The translations under genes were made by a program, and so were the position numbers. A stretch of 30,592 nt of DNA, taken from contig CAUDHE010000021.1 in NCBI GenBank assembly GCA_958449275.1, positions 1-30,592 of the forward strand, in the 5' to 3' direction. Numbering within the stretch: position 1 is the stretch's first letter; each line of letters starts with the position of its first letter. This stretch comes from an uncultured Alistipes sp. Its GTDB lineage: Bacteria; Bacteroidota; Bacteroidia; Bacteroidales; Rikenellaceae. Below, piece by piece: positions 1 to 8,079 of the stretch. Under the pieces are notes generated by a model. The model was given only the letters and a program-made list of their open reading frames with translations, was not told the origin of the DNA and did no database searches.

Positions 1-647
1 AAAAAAAGAGCCTGAACGGTAGACGTTTTCTCGTGACGGCGGGAGCCACGATCGAGGCGATCGATCCCGTGAGATTCATATCCAACCACTCTTCGGGCAA
101 GATGGGCTATGCCGTGGCCGAGGTTTTGGCTGCCCGCGGCGCCGAAGTGGTGCTGGTGAGCGGGCGCACTTCGCTGCCGACGCCGCAGGGCGTGAAGCGG
201 GTGGACGTTCTCTCGGCCGAGGAGATGTACGACGCTTGCGTCGCGGAGTTCGATGCGTGCGACGGTGCCGTTATGTGCGCCGCGGTGGCCGATTATACCC
301 CTCTGCGTACCGCTTCCGAGAAGATCAAGAAGGGCGACGGCGACATGTCGATCGCTTTGCGTCGTACGAAGGACATAGCCGCCGAGTTGGGCGGCCGCAA
401 GGGCGGTCGCATTTTGGTCGGCTTTGCGATGGAGACCGAGAACGAGGATGCGAATGCCCGCGGGAAGTTGCGCCGCAAGAATTTCGACTTCATAGCGCTC
501 AATTCGCTGCGTACGGCGGGAGCGGGTTTTCGCGGCGATACCAATGTGTTGTCGCTCATCGACGCCTCGTCGCGCGAGGATCTGCCGCTCATGAGCAAGC
601 GCGAGGCGGCTGATCGCATAGTTGACAAAATCGAAAATTGTTTTTAA
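1..647 (+). CDS. coaBC: CoaBC, phosphopantothenate-cysteine ligase (CoaB) part, 5' truncated by window edge
   Basis: The enzyme joins cysteine to 4'-phosphopantothenate using CTP, a cytosolic step of coenzyme A synthesis; in the fused protein the N-terminal CoaC half then decarboxylates the product. The frame is open to the first base of the window (codons from position 3), and the sequence before the GTG at 33 already matches the CoaB start (LNGRRFLVTAG), so that GTG is internal and the CoaC half lies outside. Family hallmarks are the ISNHSSGKMG motif, with the Asn that acts on the acyl-cytidylate intermediate, and the KIKKG lysine motif. The usual GGTREPID segment reads GATIEAID. recN follows after 20 bp on the same strand, probably co-transcribed. 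The family call is firm; the fusion to CoaC is inferred from family practice. Confidence 0.93.
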   Translation, partial: KKSLNGRRFLVTAGATIEAIDPVRFISNHSSGKMGYAVAEVLAARGAEVVLVSGRTSLPTPQGVKRVDVLSAEEMYDACVAEFDACDGAVMCAAVADYTPLRTASEKIKKGDGDMSIALRRTKDIAAELGGRKGGRILVGFAMETENEDANARGKLRRKNFDFIALNSLRTAGAGFRGDTNVLSLIDASSREDLPLMSKREAADRIVDKIENCF

Positions 648-667
648 CTGATAGATAAGTTTGCCGT

Positions 668-2314
668 ATGTTGCGTCGTCTGACGGTTGAGAATTATGCG
701 TTGATCGAGAAACTCGACATGGAGCTTGATGCCCGCCTTAATATCATAACGGGCGAGACGGGTGCGGGAAAATCGATCCTGCTGGGTGCGCTGGGGTTGC
801 TTCTGGGCAACAAGAACGAGAGCGGCACTCTGCGCGACGATTCGCGTAATTGCGTTATCGAGGGCGTGTTCGATATTACGGGCTATGGTTTGGAGTCGTT
901 TTTCGACGATAACGACCTCGATTACGAGCCGCAGACCGTCGTGCGACGTATGATCTCGCCGTCGGGCAAGAGCCGCGCTTTCGTGAACGACATGCCCGTG
1001 CAACTCGCCGTATTGCGCGAGTTGGGCGGACGGCTTATCGATATACATTCGCAACATCAGAATTTGGTGCTTGCCGACGAAATGTTCCGTGTAAGGTCGA
1101 TCGACACGCTGGCGTGTGCCGGCGATGTCGCGGCGACATACGGTGCGGTTTTCGGCAGTCTGCGTTCGGCCGAGCGCGAGTTGGAGCGTATGACGGCCGA
1201 AGCCGAGGCGGCGCGTAAGGACGAGGAGTGGTTGCGTTATCAGGTGGCCGAATTCGATGCCGCCCGATTGCGCGAGGGCGAGTTGGCCGAAGCCGAGGCC
1301 GAACTCTCGGTGCTGGAGAATGCCGACCGTATCGGCGAATCGCTGGTGACGGTGCGAAATATTTTGGATGCCGAGCAGATCGGAGTGTTGGAGCAGCTGG
1401 CGGCGGCCGAGAATGCCGTGGCGCACGTGGGCGAGAGTTATCCTCGCGGTGCGGAGATCGCGGGGCGTCTGCATTCGGTGGTTCAGGAGTTGAAAGACAT
1501 AGGTGTCACCGTTGCGGACGACGCCGAGCGTATCGAGGCCGATCCCGAGCGTTTGCAGCGTCTGACGGAGCGTGTGAACATGATATATTCGATGTGTCAG
1601 AAGCATCGGGTCGCCACGCTGGAAGAGCTTATGGCGGCGGGACGCGATTTGGAGGAGCGTCTGAGCGCCATAGTGCACGGTGACGAGGCGATGCAGCGTC
1701 AGCGTGAGGCGATAGCCGAGCTGCGCGCCGAGGCGAGGGAACTCGCCGCGAAATTGCATGCTCTGCGGGTCAAGGCTGCGGGCGATGTTTCGAAGAGTAT
1801 TGTGCATACCCTTGCCGCTTTGGGTATGCCCGAGGCACGTTTCGAGGTCGAGGTAACCGATGCGGGCGAACTCATGCCGTCGGGCGGCGATCGCATCCGC
1901 TTCATGTTTACGGCCAACGGGCGTATGGCTCCGCAACCGGTGGAGAAGGTGGCTTCGGGCGGTGAGATTTCGCGTGTGATGCTCGCTCTGAAGGCGCTGC
2001 TCGCGGTGCGGTCTAAGTTGCCTGCCATTATTTTCGACGAGATCGATACGGGCGTGTCGGGCCGCGTGGCCGATGCGATGGGCGAGATCATACGATCGCT
2101 CGCGGAGAATATGCAGGTGGTGGATATAACCCATCTGCCGCAGGTGGCGTCGAAGGGCGACACCCATTTCGTCGTTTACAAGCGTGACAGCCGTACCGAC
2201 ATCGCGCGTCTGGCAGAGTCGGATCGCGTGACCGAGATAGCGAAGATGTTGTCGGGCAGCGTCGTGACCGAAGCCGCGCTTTCGCAGGCCGAGATTCTGC
2301 TGGGGCGAAAGTAG
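668..2314 (+). CDS. recN: DNA repair protein RecN (SMC-like ATPase)
   Basis: RecN is a cytosolic SMC-like ATPase that acts at double-strand breaks during recombinational repair. The 548-aa product has the family's usual length (about 550). It opens with the RecN N-terminus (RRLTVENYALIEKL), carries Walker A GETGAGKS at residues 29-36, a long Glu/Ala/Arg-rich coiled-coil middle, the ABC signature SGGEISR from residue 430, and Walker B IIFDEIDTG near residue 455, followed by the D-loop VSGRVA and the switch His in DITHLPQVA. The ATG at 668 is preferred because the family N-terminus begins there. It lies 20 bp after coaBC. No SOS-type operator is evident. A GH88 gene follows after 56 bp and seems functionally unrelated. 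Confidence 0.97.
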   Translation: MLRRLTVENYALIEKLDMELDARLNIITGETGAGKSILLGALGLLLGNKNESGTLRDDSRNCVIEGVFDITGYGLESFFDDNDLDYEPQTVVRRMISPSGKSRAFVNDMPVQLAVLRELGGRLIDIHSQHQNLVLADEMFRVRSIDTLACAGDVAATYGAVFGSLRSAERELERMTAEAEAARKDEEWLRYQVAEFDAARLREGELAEAEAELSVLENADRIGESLVTVRNILDAEQIGVLEQLAAAENAVAHVGESYPRGAEIAGRLHSVVQELKDIGVTVADDAERIEADPERLQRLTERVNMIYSMCQKHRVATLEELMAAGRDLEERLSAIVHGDEAMQRQREAIAELRAEARELAAKLHALRVKAAGDVSKSIVHTLAALGMPEARFEVEVTDAGELMPSGGDRIRFMFTANGRMAPQPVEKVASGGEISRVMLALKALLAVRSKLPAIIFDEIDTGVSGRVADAMGEIIRSLAENMQVVDITHLPQVASKGDTHFVVYKRDSRTDIARLAESDRVTEIAKMLSGSVVTEAALSQAEILLGRK

Positions 2315-2370
2315 GGTGGTGCCCGACGACTTTTGTGCGTGTGATTGCCTAACCTTAAAACTTACCATAC

Positions 2371-3522
2371 ATGAAAAGAGTACTGTTATTCGTGTTGGCA
2401 TCGTGCTGCCTTGCGGCGGCTGGATGCTCGGAGCGCGCCGCGCTCAAAAAGGAGTTGCGACAGGCCCTTGCGACGGCTGTCGAGCAGGAGAAGGCGCAGG
2501 CGGTGCGCATGGAGAGCATCGAGGGAAAGTTGCCCCGCACGTTCGAGAATGGCGAGGTGCAGCCGACGTCGCCGTATAATTGGATCAGCGGATTTTTTCC
2601 GGGATCGCTTTGGCTGCTCTACGAGTACACGGGCGACGAGGAGTTGAAGAGTTATGCCGACACGTTTACCCGACGTTTGGAGGTATTGAAAGATTATACG
2701 GGCACCCACGATCTGGGATTCATGATATTCTGCTCTTACGGCAATGCCTATCGATTAACGGGAGATCCTTATTACAAATCGGTGATAGAGCGCGCCTCGG
2801 CCGCGCTTTCGACGCGCTTTAATCCGACGGTAGGGTGCATACGTTCGTGGAATACGGGGCGTAAGGAGAATCCCGAACTCGATTTCATGGTCATAATAGA
2901 TAATATGATGAATCTGGAGATGCTGGAGTGGTGCGGCGGCGACTACGACATGATTGCGCGCAAGCATGCCGATGTTACGTTGAAAAACCATTTCCGTCCC
3001 GACAACAGTTCGTATCATGTGGTGGCCTACAACGAACTGACGGGTGAGGTCGTAGATAAACGCACGGCGCAGGGACGCGCGAACGATTCGGCTTGGTCGC
3101 GCGGTCAGTCGTGGGGACTCTACGGCTATACGATGATGTATCGCACGACGGGTGACAAAAGATATCTGGAGCAGGCGGTGAAGATCGCCGACTATCTGTT
3201 GCCGCGCCTGCCCGAGGATGCGATTCCCAATTGGGACTACGATGCCGCCGAGCAGTCGAAAGATTCGTCGGCGGGAGCCGTCATGGCTTCGGCGTTGATC
3301 GAGCTTTACGGATTCACGAAGGACGAACGCTATCTCGCTGCTGCCGAGCGGCAGTTGCATTCGCTCTGTTCGGACTACTACTTCGCAGAGGCGGGCGAGA
3401 ACGGCAATTTCCTGCTCAAGCACGGAGTGGGTCACTATATGGCGGGATCGGAGGTCGATGTGCCGCTTTCATACGGCGACTACTATTTTATAGAAGCTGC
3501 CATGAGATATTTGGCATTGTAG
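2371..3522 (+). CDS. GH88 unsaturated glucuronyl hydrolase, lipoprotein
   Basis: GH88 enzymes remove the 4,5-unsaturated uronic acid left at the non-reducing end by polysaccharide lyases acting on glycosaminoglycans or similar polymers, through enol-ether hydration. The 383-aa product has a type II signal peptide with lipobox AAGC (Cys19), so it should sit on a membrane, probably facing the periplasm. The alpha6/alpha6-barrel motifs are visible: NWISGFFPGSLWL (70-82), HDLGF with Asp114 and IIDNMMNLE with Asp177. These two Asp match the pair known from Bacillus UGL (D88, D149). RGQSWGLYGY and NWDYDA are also typical. The gene is convergent with the sialidase at 3658, with a shared hairpin between them. 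No lyase or SusC/D pair is in view, so the natural substrate is unknown. Confidence 0.93.
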   Translation: MKRVLLFVLASCCLAAAGCSERAALKKELRQALATAVEQEKAQAVRMESIEGKLPRTFENGEVQPTSPYNWISGFFPGSLWLLYEYTGDEELKSYADTFTRRLEVLKDYTGTHDLGFMIFCSYGNAYRLTGDPYYKSVIERASAALSTRFNPTVGCIRSWNTGRKENPELDFMVIIDNMMNLEMLEWCGGDYDMIARKHADVTLKNHFRPDNSSYHVVAYNELTGEVVDKRTAQGRANDSAWSRGQSWGLYGYTMMYRTTGDKRYLEQAVKIADYLLPRLPEDAIPNWDYDAAEQSKDSSAGAVMASALIELYGFTKDERYLAAAERQLHSLCSDYYFAEAGENGNFLLKHGVGHYMAGSEVDVPLSYGDYYFIEAAMRYLAL

Positions 3523-3621
3523 GATATGCTACTCGCCGGATCGCGTGCAGCTATGTTCTGTGCCGGTCCGCAATTCGCTTGGACTCGTTTGCGGTTTCGC
3601 GGGCTGCGTCCCGAGTAACCG

Positions 3622-3651
3622 AATCGCCTCTGCCGTTCGGCAGGGGCGATT
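3622..3651. terminator. Hairpin between convergent GH88 and sialidase genes
   Basis: A 13-bp stem with one G-T pair (arms 3622-3634 and 3639-3651) closes a GTTC loop. AATC and GATT at the base give a partial A/T tract on both sides, so it can serve as a bidirectional terminator for the two genes that end here. Confidence 0.7.
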
Positions 3652-3657
3652 TCCGTT

Positions 3658-5280
3658 CTACGGCAGCAGGTCGGCGAGCGGTATCGCCTGAAATGTCATG
3701 TGTGCCTGCGAACTTTCGTAGAGTATGCCTACGGTCTCGCGGTCTATCATGGTGAGACACGAGTATCCCCATCCGTCCCCTGCATCGAGCAACACCTTAT
3801 TCTCCTCGGGCCATGTCTCTCCGCCGTCGAAACTGATCTTCACGGTTATGTCGCGGCGGGCATTGTCGCTGTCGGGATTCGAAAACAGCAGTATGTCGCG
3901 TCCCGATGCGTTGTCTTCTGCTGCTACGGATATCAGACTCGCCATACATACGGGTTCGCGCAGGGCTTTGCGCGACGAAGGATGTTCGGTCCACGTGCGT
4001 CCCATGTCGGCGGTGACTGCCACTGCGCGGCTGCCGCCTCGGTTGTCGCGCATGTTGAGCATCAGATCGCCCGAGGGGAGTTCGGCTAACTGCGCTTCGG
4101 TGGTGTTCGACCGCGCTCCTTCGTGCAGATGCCAGCTTAGACCGTGGTCGTCGCTGTAAATCATGCAGGCGTGGGGCATACGCTCGGCATCGATGTATTG
4201 CGCTGCGAAGACTATCGTGCCGTTCTTCATGGCTATGCCGCGTCCGGGACCTTGCAACAGGAAATTCCACTCGGGGCGTTTCACCTGCCGTGTGACGTTT
4301 ATCGGTTTCGACCATGTCTTGCCGTCGTCGTCGCTGTATGCCATGACGAGCTGTCCCGTCGTGTGCGGCTCCATGCCGCTCATCGACGAGTGCCACGCCA
4401 TGCGGTTACCCATTCCGTGGCACCATGCGGCTGCCACCCATGCTCGGTGCGTGACGGGATCGTAGAGTATGGCGGGGTCGCCCGCACCGTTCTGAGCCGC
4501 GGGCAGGCCTTCGTATCTGCCGAAGCTGAGCGGCATCCGCATGCGCTGCCAAGTCCGTCCGCCGTCGACACTGCGGCTCAGACCTATGTCTATGTGTTCC
4601 TGAAGATCTTTCGACGAGTTGTAACGCACGTCGTAAACGGCGAGCAGAGTTCCCCGCGCTGTGGTCACGAGTCCCGGGATGCGAAACGCAGCCGACCCGT
4701 CGTCGCCCGCGTGGCGCACGCCCACAGCCATGCGCCGCGGTGCTTCGGGAGCGACTGTCATTTCGGGGGCGGCAGTGTGTCCGTCGACTGTGACGGCCGT
4801 AAGCGATGCCGAAAGTTTGTGCGTCAGCGGAGTGTCGCGACGCATCTCGACGCTCACCCAAAAGTAGTTGATGCCGCGGAACAGCGGGGTCGGGGCTGCG
4901 AGAGTGGTTTGTTTGGCGGCACGGCATTCGGCCTTGAGGATGCTGTACGACGGGTGGGCATTTCGCTTTCCGTCGGGAATGTAGCGTGTGGCGGCGAGTT
5001 TGTCGGCAGCCGCGTTCACGGCATCGGTTCCCGAGTAGTAGAGTTTCACCGATTTGACATATCGGGCCGACCCCTCGTCCAATTGCAGGTCGAGGCGGTC
5101 GAATGTTCCGCCGTCGGGGGTGTCGATACGTATGTAGAACAATACGTTGTCGGCGCGGTCGAGCAGTACGGGTGTCTGCGTCGCGCCGGCGACGATGCGC
5201 ATGTCCGTTGCGTGCGAATCGGGCCCTGCCGACAGAATCAGGACGGCCGCGGCGATGATTGTCTTTGCGAAATGGTTCAT
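3658..5280 (-). CDS. nanH: Exo-alpha-sialidase (GH33, BNR/Asp-box), secreted
   Basis: This enzyme releases terminal sialic acid from host glycoconjugates, outside the cytoplasm. The 540-aa product starts with a Sec signal peptide (about residues 1-24, ending SHAT). An N-terminal beta-rich domain (about 26-185) like that of Bacteroides NanH is followed by the six-bladed propeller. The FRIP motif is at 199-202 (Arg200 of the carboxylate-binding triad). Five Asp-boxes occur at 235-244, 316-323, 376-383, 423-430 and 483-490. Likely catalytic residues are Asp225 (acid/base), Glu395 and the nucleophile Tyr506 in GYSCL; Arg411 and Arg475 or 476 would complete the triad. It is monocistronic and convergent with GH88. 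No nan transport or lyase genes are nearby, so freed sialic acid may be used elsewhere or just unmask underlying sugars. Confidence 0.95.
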   Translation of the reverse strand: MNHFAKTIIAAAVLILSAGPDSHATDMRIVAGATQTPVLLDRADNVLFYIRIDTPDGGTFDRLDLQLDEGSARYVKSVKLYYSGTDAVNAAADKLAATRYIPDGKRNAHPSYSILKAECRAAKQTTLAAPTPLFRGINYFWVSVEMRRDTPLTHKLSASLTAVTVDGHTAAPEMTVAPEAPRRMAVGVRHAGDDGSAAFRIPGLVTTARGTLLAVYDVRYNSSKDLQEHIDIGLSRSVDGGRTWQRMRMPLSFGRYEGLPAAQNGAGDPAILYDPVTHRAWVAAAWCHGMGNRMAWHSSMSGMEPHTTGQLVMAYSDDDGKTWSKPINVTRQVKRPEWNFLLQGPGRGIAMKNGTIVFAAQYIDAERMPHACMIYSDDHGLSWHLHEGARSNTTEAQLAELPSGDLMLNMRDNRGGSRAVAVTADMGRTWTEHPSSRKALREPVCMASLISVAAEDNASGRDILLFSNPDSDNARRDITVKISFDGGETWPEENKVLLDAGDGWGYSCLTMIDRETVGILYESSQAHMTFQAIPLADLLP

Positions 5281-5303
5281 TGTGTTTTGGTTGACCGTTT
5301 TCG

Positions 5304-5311
5304 CAAATATA
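5304..5311 (-). promoter_or_regulatory. Possible -7 box upstream of sialidase
   Basis: Read on the minus strand this is TATATTTG, an exact match to the Bacteroidota -7 consensus TAnnTTTG, 23 bp upstream of the sialidase ATG. No clear TTG -33 element stands at the expected distance, so it is a half-supported promoter. Confidence 0.5.
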
Positions 5312-5340
5312 GATTAAATATTCGTATATATCGGAATGTC

Positions 5341-5886
5341 TCAGTCGGTTTTCGGTAGGAGTCTCTCTATTTCGTCGGCTATTACGTCGAGATAGTCGGT
5401 CTCGTATTCCACGGCCGACATGACGATGATGCCGTCGGTGTCGATCAGAAAGCTGCGGGGCACGTATCGCGTGGCATACATGGAGTATATGTTTCGGTCG
5501 GGATCGATCCCCACTGAAAACGCGTATCCGTTATGTCGGCAGAACTCCTTCACTGTTTCGCGGCTCAGTCCGCGCGAGACTGGCAGATAGGTGAAACGAC
5601 GCCCGACGAATCGGTCTATTATCCGTTCCTGCACGACAGCCATTTCGGCACGGCAGACCGAACATTCGGCGCTCCAGAAGGTAAGCAGCACCACGCGGCC
5701 GCGCAGGTCGGATAGCTTCACTTCGTCTCCGTCGAGCATTTCGACCGTGAAATCGGGAGCAGTCTGCCCCGGCTTTACCAGCGTTGTCTCGTCAGCCGCG
5801 GGCGGATTTTCGGTGACGCACGAGATTGTCGCGATGAGATACAGCGCCGCTATTGCGCGCGATACGATATGTGCGGTTGCGTTCAT
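5341..5886 (-). CDS. TlpA/ResA-like thioredoxin-fold lipoprotein
   Basis: This is probably a thiol-disulfide oxidoreductase of the extracytoplasmic TlpA/AhpC-TSA group. The start at 5886 is chosen because it opens directly on a lipoprotein signal (hydrophobic run from about residue 9, lipobox ending Cys23); the frame stays open to 6132 but that part looks non-coding. The 181-aa product has GQTAPDFTVEMLDG (40-53), the redox motif C75-S-V-C78 inside TFWSAECSVCRAE, and the cis-proline at 143 (YVPRSFLID), all in the right order. This places the active site outside the inner membrane. The partner protein is not evident, and the neighbouring sialidase lies 60 bp downstream with its own likely promoter. 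Confidence 0.88.
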   Translation of the reverse strand: MNATAHIVSRAIAALYLIATISCVTENPPAADETTLVKPGQTAPDFTVEMLDGDEVKLSDLRGRVVLLTFWSAECSVCRAEMAVVQERIIDRFVGRRFTYLPVSRGLSRETVKEFCRHNGYAFSVGIDPDRNIYSMYATRYVPRSFLIDTDGIIVMSAVEYETDYLDVIADEIERLLPKTD

Positions 5887-5945
5887 GGCTTGTCGGTGAT
5901 TTACGATGAAATTCAATCTTTGTGCCTTGCGGCGATCCGTTACCG

Positions 5946-5953
5946 CAAATGTA
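5946..5953 (-). promoter_or_regulatory. Possible -7 box upstream of TlpA-like gene
   Basis: The minus strand reads TACATTTG, a fit to TAnnTTTG, about 60 bp upstream of the chosen ATG at 5886. No convincing -33 element is seen. It supports the internal start, because the longer reading frame would begin upstream of this promoter. Confidence 0.4.
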
Positions 5954-6125
5954 CGTAATTTTATCTGTCGGGCAGTCGCATATTTCGATTTTGCGGTCGG
6001 TTCGCGCGAAGCCTGCCGTAACTTTTCGGTCCGAGAACCGAAACGGGCGCGATATTTGACTGCCATCGGTGCGGGTCGCACGCGGGGTACGTTTGGCGTC
6101 GGAATAAAATTATGGGACGCGCCGA

Positions 6126-6155
6126 TTGTCAATTAAGATTTTAGTCGTATATTTG
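6126..6155 (+). promoter_or_regulatory. Bacteroidota-type promoter for a structured RNA
   Basis: TTG at 6126-6128, a 19-bp spacer and TATATTTG at 6148-6155 match the primary sigma consensus of Bacteroidota (TTTG/TTG, about 19-20 bp, TAnnTTTG). Transcription would start near 6162 on the plus strand, where no protein gene follows for more than 20 kb on that strand, pointing to an RNA gene. Confidence 0.7.
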
Positions 6156-6161
6156 TCATTG

Positions 6162-6425
6162 CGATCCGTCGTAAGGCGAGGTTCGCTTTGCTGCTACGGA
6201 AAAAGTGGAATTTTTCAATAATCGGCGGCAATCAAGAGGATGCTCCGTGTCGGGTCGTAGCCACGTCCCGAAAGGCGGTCGTATCTGACTCTATCCTTGA
6301 CGGGCGTGGACCTCTTGTGTTGTGAGGTCGATTAGGTTTTTCCACTACCTTCTGTAGCGTTGCAATGCAAGCACGCCTGTCTTTACATACGGCGGATATG
6401 GTTTTCGACCATATCCGCTTTAGCG
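6162..6425 (+). ncRNA. Long rod-shaped RNA, candidate 6S RNA (ssrS-like)
   Basis: No protein frame here looks real, yet the stretch has a good promoter and ends in a hairpin. Paired arms from outside inwards are 6166-6173 with 6388-6395 (one G-U), 6174-6178 with 6374-6378, 6193-6201 with 6350-6358 (one G-U), 6204-6210 with 6340-6346, then a large open region (about 6212-6232 against 6318-6338), and inside it 6233-6239 with 6311-6317 and 6261-6270 with 6301-6309 (one bulge). A long closing rod, a central bubble of about 20 nt per side and a terminal stem is the architecture of 6S RNA, which mimics an open promoter and binds RNA polymerase. SRP RNA, RNase P RNA and tmRNA were considered and lack their signature motifs. 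The 5' and 3' ends are estimates, and identity as 6S is inferred from shape only. Confidence 0.5.
6392..6418 (+). terminator. Terminator hairpin of the structured RNA
   Basis: A perfect 11-bp stem (6392-6402 with 6408-6418) closes a TTTCG loop and is followed by TTTAGCGTTTT. The U-tract is interrupted. Its left arm overlaps the 3' arm of the outermost RNA stem by a few bases, so the two helices may compete. Confidence 0.65.
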
Positions 6426-6593
6426 TTTTCAGGGTGTCTTGCGAATCTGTATGGGCGGGTACGGAGGTTGGTGGAAAAGTTTCATCGTGCAGGGTTGTTT
6501 ACCTCCGTTCCGCTCTTTTCTTGCAGGCGGCGATAGTCGCGTTGCGGCTTTGCGACGTTGCTATTTGCGATCGAAATATGTGAATTTCAGATA
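6426..6593. other. Non-coding gap between the RNA terminator and the secG terminator
   Basis: I see no gene here. The only structure is an 8-bp inverted repeat, 6461-6468 with 6501-6508, around a 32-nt loop, of unknown meaning. Confidence 0.5.
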
Positions 6594-6628
6594 AAAATAC
6601 CCCTGCCACATCGTGGCAGGGGTATTTT
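6594..6628. terminator. Strong bidirectional terminator after secG
   Basis: A perfect 16-bp stem (6594-6609 with 6613-6628) with a 3-nt loop has AAAA at one foot and TTTT at the other, so it works on either strand. It ends the minus-strand operon that closes with secG, 17 bp beyond the stop codon. Confidence 0.92.
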
Positions 6629-6645
6629 ATTCGTGCGCGTCTTTG

Positions 6646-7005
6646 TTACTCGGCCTCTGCGGGAGCATTGTCCGACGGAATCTCCACCGAAGGCATCACG
6701 TCATCGGCAGCCGCGGCGTTCACTTTCTCCATCAGTGCATTGGCGTCCTGTCGGAGAGCGCTGTTACTCGACGAAACCAGATTGCCGTCCATCGCGATGG
6801 TAGCTATGAGGCTGAGCACTACGATCATGCCTGCCAGCGTCCAAGTGGTTTTCTCCAGAATGTTGGCCGATTCGCGTACGCCCATCACCTGATTGGCCGC
6901 GCCGAAATTGGCCGCCATGCCGCTTTTGGGACTCTGCACCAGCACTGCGAGAATAAGCATTACGCTCGCTATCAAAATCAATCCGATACAAAATGAATAT
7001 AACAT
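6646..7005 (-). CDS. secG: Preprotein translocase subunit SecG
   Basis: SecG is the small inner-membrane subunit of the SecYEG channel and assists SecA-driven export. The 119-aa product has the two expected transmembrane helices (about residues 3-22 and 55-73) joined by the conserved cytosolic loop with QSPKSGMAANFG and VMGVRESANILEKTTW, the form seen throughout Bacteroidota. A polar, acidic Ala-rich tail of about 45 residues extends past the second helix. It is the last gene of the minus-strand operon, 14 bp after a TPR-like gene, and is followed by a strong terminator. Confidence 0.95.
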   Translation of the reverse strand: MLYSFCIGLILIASVMLILAVLVQSPKSGMAANFGAANQVMGVRESANILEKTTWTLAGMIVVLSLIATIAMDGNLVSSSNSALRQDANALMEKVNAAAADDVMPSVEIPSDNAPAEAE

Positions 7006-7019
7006 AACAGTATACTTTT

Positions 7020-7493
7020 TTAATTATTCTCTATTTTTGCAATAAGTTCTGCAAAGTAAACACTTTTTTCGGGATTTAGCAAACTTAACTTACGATAAGT
7101 TTCTTTCGCCATATCTTTCAGCCCCTGAGCGAGGTATATCTCCGCCAGCTCCTCGCTGGCCAGATCGTCGTCGGCATCGAATGCCGCTTCGGTGATTATG
7201 TCGCTGTCGGCGTCGCCCTCTTCGGCCACTATGCGCAGGTTGTCGGTGCTCAGAAAACGGTCGATTATGTCTTCGGTCGTCACCTCGATGAGGCGTGCCA
7301 CGTCGATATCGCGCAGTTGCAACTTCGGTTTGCGGCAAATCGAAGCTATCGTGTCCGACACGTCGTCAGCCGTCGTATCGTTCTCCGCCGCACGCCAGCG
7401 CTCGGTACGCATCAGTATCTCGGCGTCCTCGCGTTCGATGTCGAGTCGCGGGGTATCCGAATTTTTTTGTCCTTTATGAAAGATTCCTCCCAT
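7020..7493 (-). CDS. Small acidic TPR-like protein of the lptE-secG operon
   Basis: No biochemical role can be assigned. The 157-aa product is soluble, without signal peptide or membrane segment. The first 130 residues are acidic and low in recognisable motifs. The last 45 form one or two helices resembling a single TPR unit (LAEIYLAQGLKDMAKETYRKL followed by NPEKS), suggesting a protein-binding tail. It starts 5 bp after the lptE stop and ends 14 bp before secG, so it is very probably translated with them. A gene of this kind between lptE and secG is, from memory, a recurring arrangement in Bacteroidota; I infer a link to envelope biogenesis. Confidence 0.8.
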   Translation of the reverse strand: MGGIFHKGQKNSDTPRLDIEREDAEILMRTERWRAAENDTTADDVSDTIASICRKPKLQLRDIDVARLIEVTTEDIIDRFLSTDNLRIVAEEGDADSDIITEAAFDADDDLASEELAEIYLAQGLKDMAKETYRKLSLLNPEKSVYFAELIAKIENN

Positions 7494-7498
7494 GATTG

Positions 7499-8032
7499 TT
7501 ACCAGTTAGATGCCGCCGCCTGGAATATGTCGGTCACGATTTGCGACACTATTTCGGCGTCCAGTTCGGTCTGCACGTCGGTCAGCAGCTGCGTGGATTC
7601 GTAATCGGTGAAGGCCGTGAATACGCGGTTGAACGAATTTTCGGGCACTATCGCGTTGGTGAATTTCACCTTTACCGTGATGGTCAGTCGGTTCAGTATG
7701 GCGTAGTCGTCGCTTGACACCGATGCCGTGGTCGATGTGTATCCCACGATCTCGCCCTCGAATGCGAAATCGCCGTTCTCTTCGACGAGTTGCAGCTTCG
7801 TCTGTCGCGAAAATTTGTCTTTCAGCGCCTCGACCAGCGTCGAACTGAGCGACGGCGATACCATAGGCGCGTTGTTGGGGAAATAGGCTACGCTGAAAGT
7901 TTTGGCTCCTTCGGGGATGCTGGCTCCCGAGAGCGAATAGCCGCCTCGGAAGAAGATGCAACCGCTCAGCATCGTCGTACACAGCAGCGCGACGGCCGCC
8001 CGCATCAGAAATATTATTTTGCCGTGTTTCAC
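7499..8032 (-). CDS. lptE: LPS-assembly lipoprotein LptE-like
   Basis: LptE plugs the outer-membrane LptD barrel that delivers lipopolysaccharide to the cell surface. The 177-aa product has a lipoprotein signal with lipobox LSGC (Cys25), followed by the Bacteroidota LptE start FRGGYSLSGASIPEGAKTF. The rest is an alternating beta/alpha pattern with YFPNNAP and a Ser/Thr-rich strand region (GYTSTTASVSSDDYA), as in this family. It lies 47 bp downstream of the sigma-54 activator and 5 bp upstream of the TPR-like gene. lptD is not in the window. Assignment rests on family pattern and context; sequence conservation in LptE is low. Confidence 0.85.
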   Translation of the reverse strand: MKHGKIIFLMRAAVALLCTTMLSGCIFFRGGYSLSGASIPEGAKTFSVAYFPNNAPMVSPSLSSTLVEALKDKFSRQTKLQLVEENGDFAFEGEIVGYTSTTASVSSDDYAILNRLTITVKVKFTNAIVPENSFNRVFTAFTDYESTQLLTDVQTELDAEIVSQIVTDIFQAAASNW

Positions 8033-8079
8033 TTCGTAGATTTAATTGGTCGGCACGCATCCGTCTTGCGGAATGCGCG

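Noticed and set aside
644..2401. Open frame of 585 codons antisense to recN
   Set aside because: It is fully antisense to a complete recN, with shadow composition rich in His, Arg and Gln and no recognisable motif.
5887..6132. N-terminal extension of the TlpA-like protein
   Set aside because: It would bury the lipoprotein signal peptide 82 residues inside the protein, and a -7 box lies within it at 5946-5953.
6461..6508. 8-bp inverted repeat as a second RNA gene or riboswitch
   Set aside because: One short stem with a 32-nt loop, no promoter and no downstream gene on that strand. Such a repeat is expected by chance.
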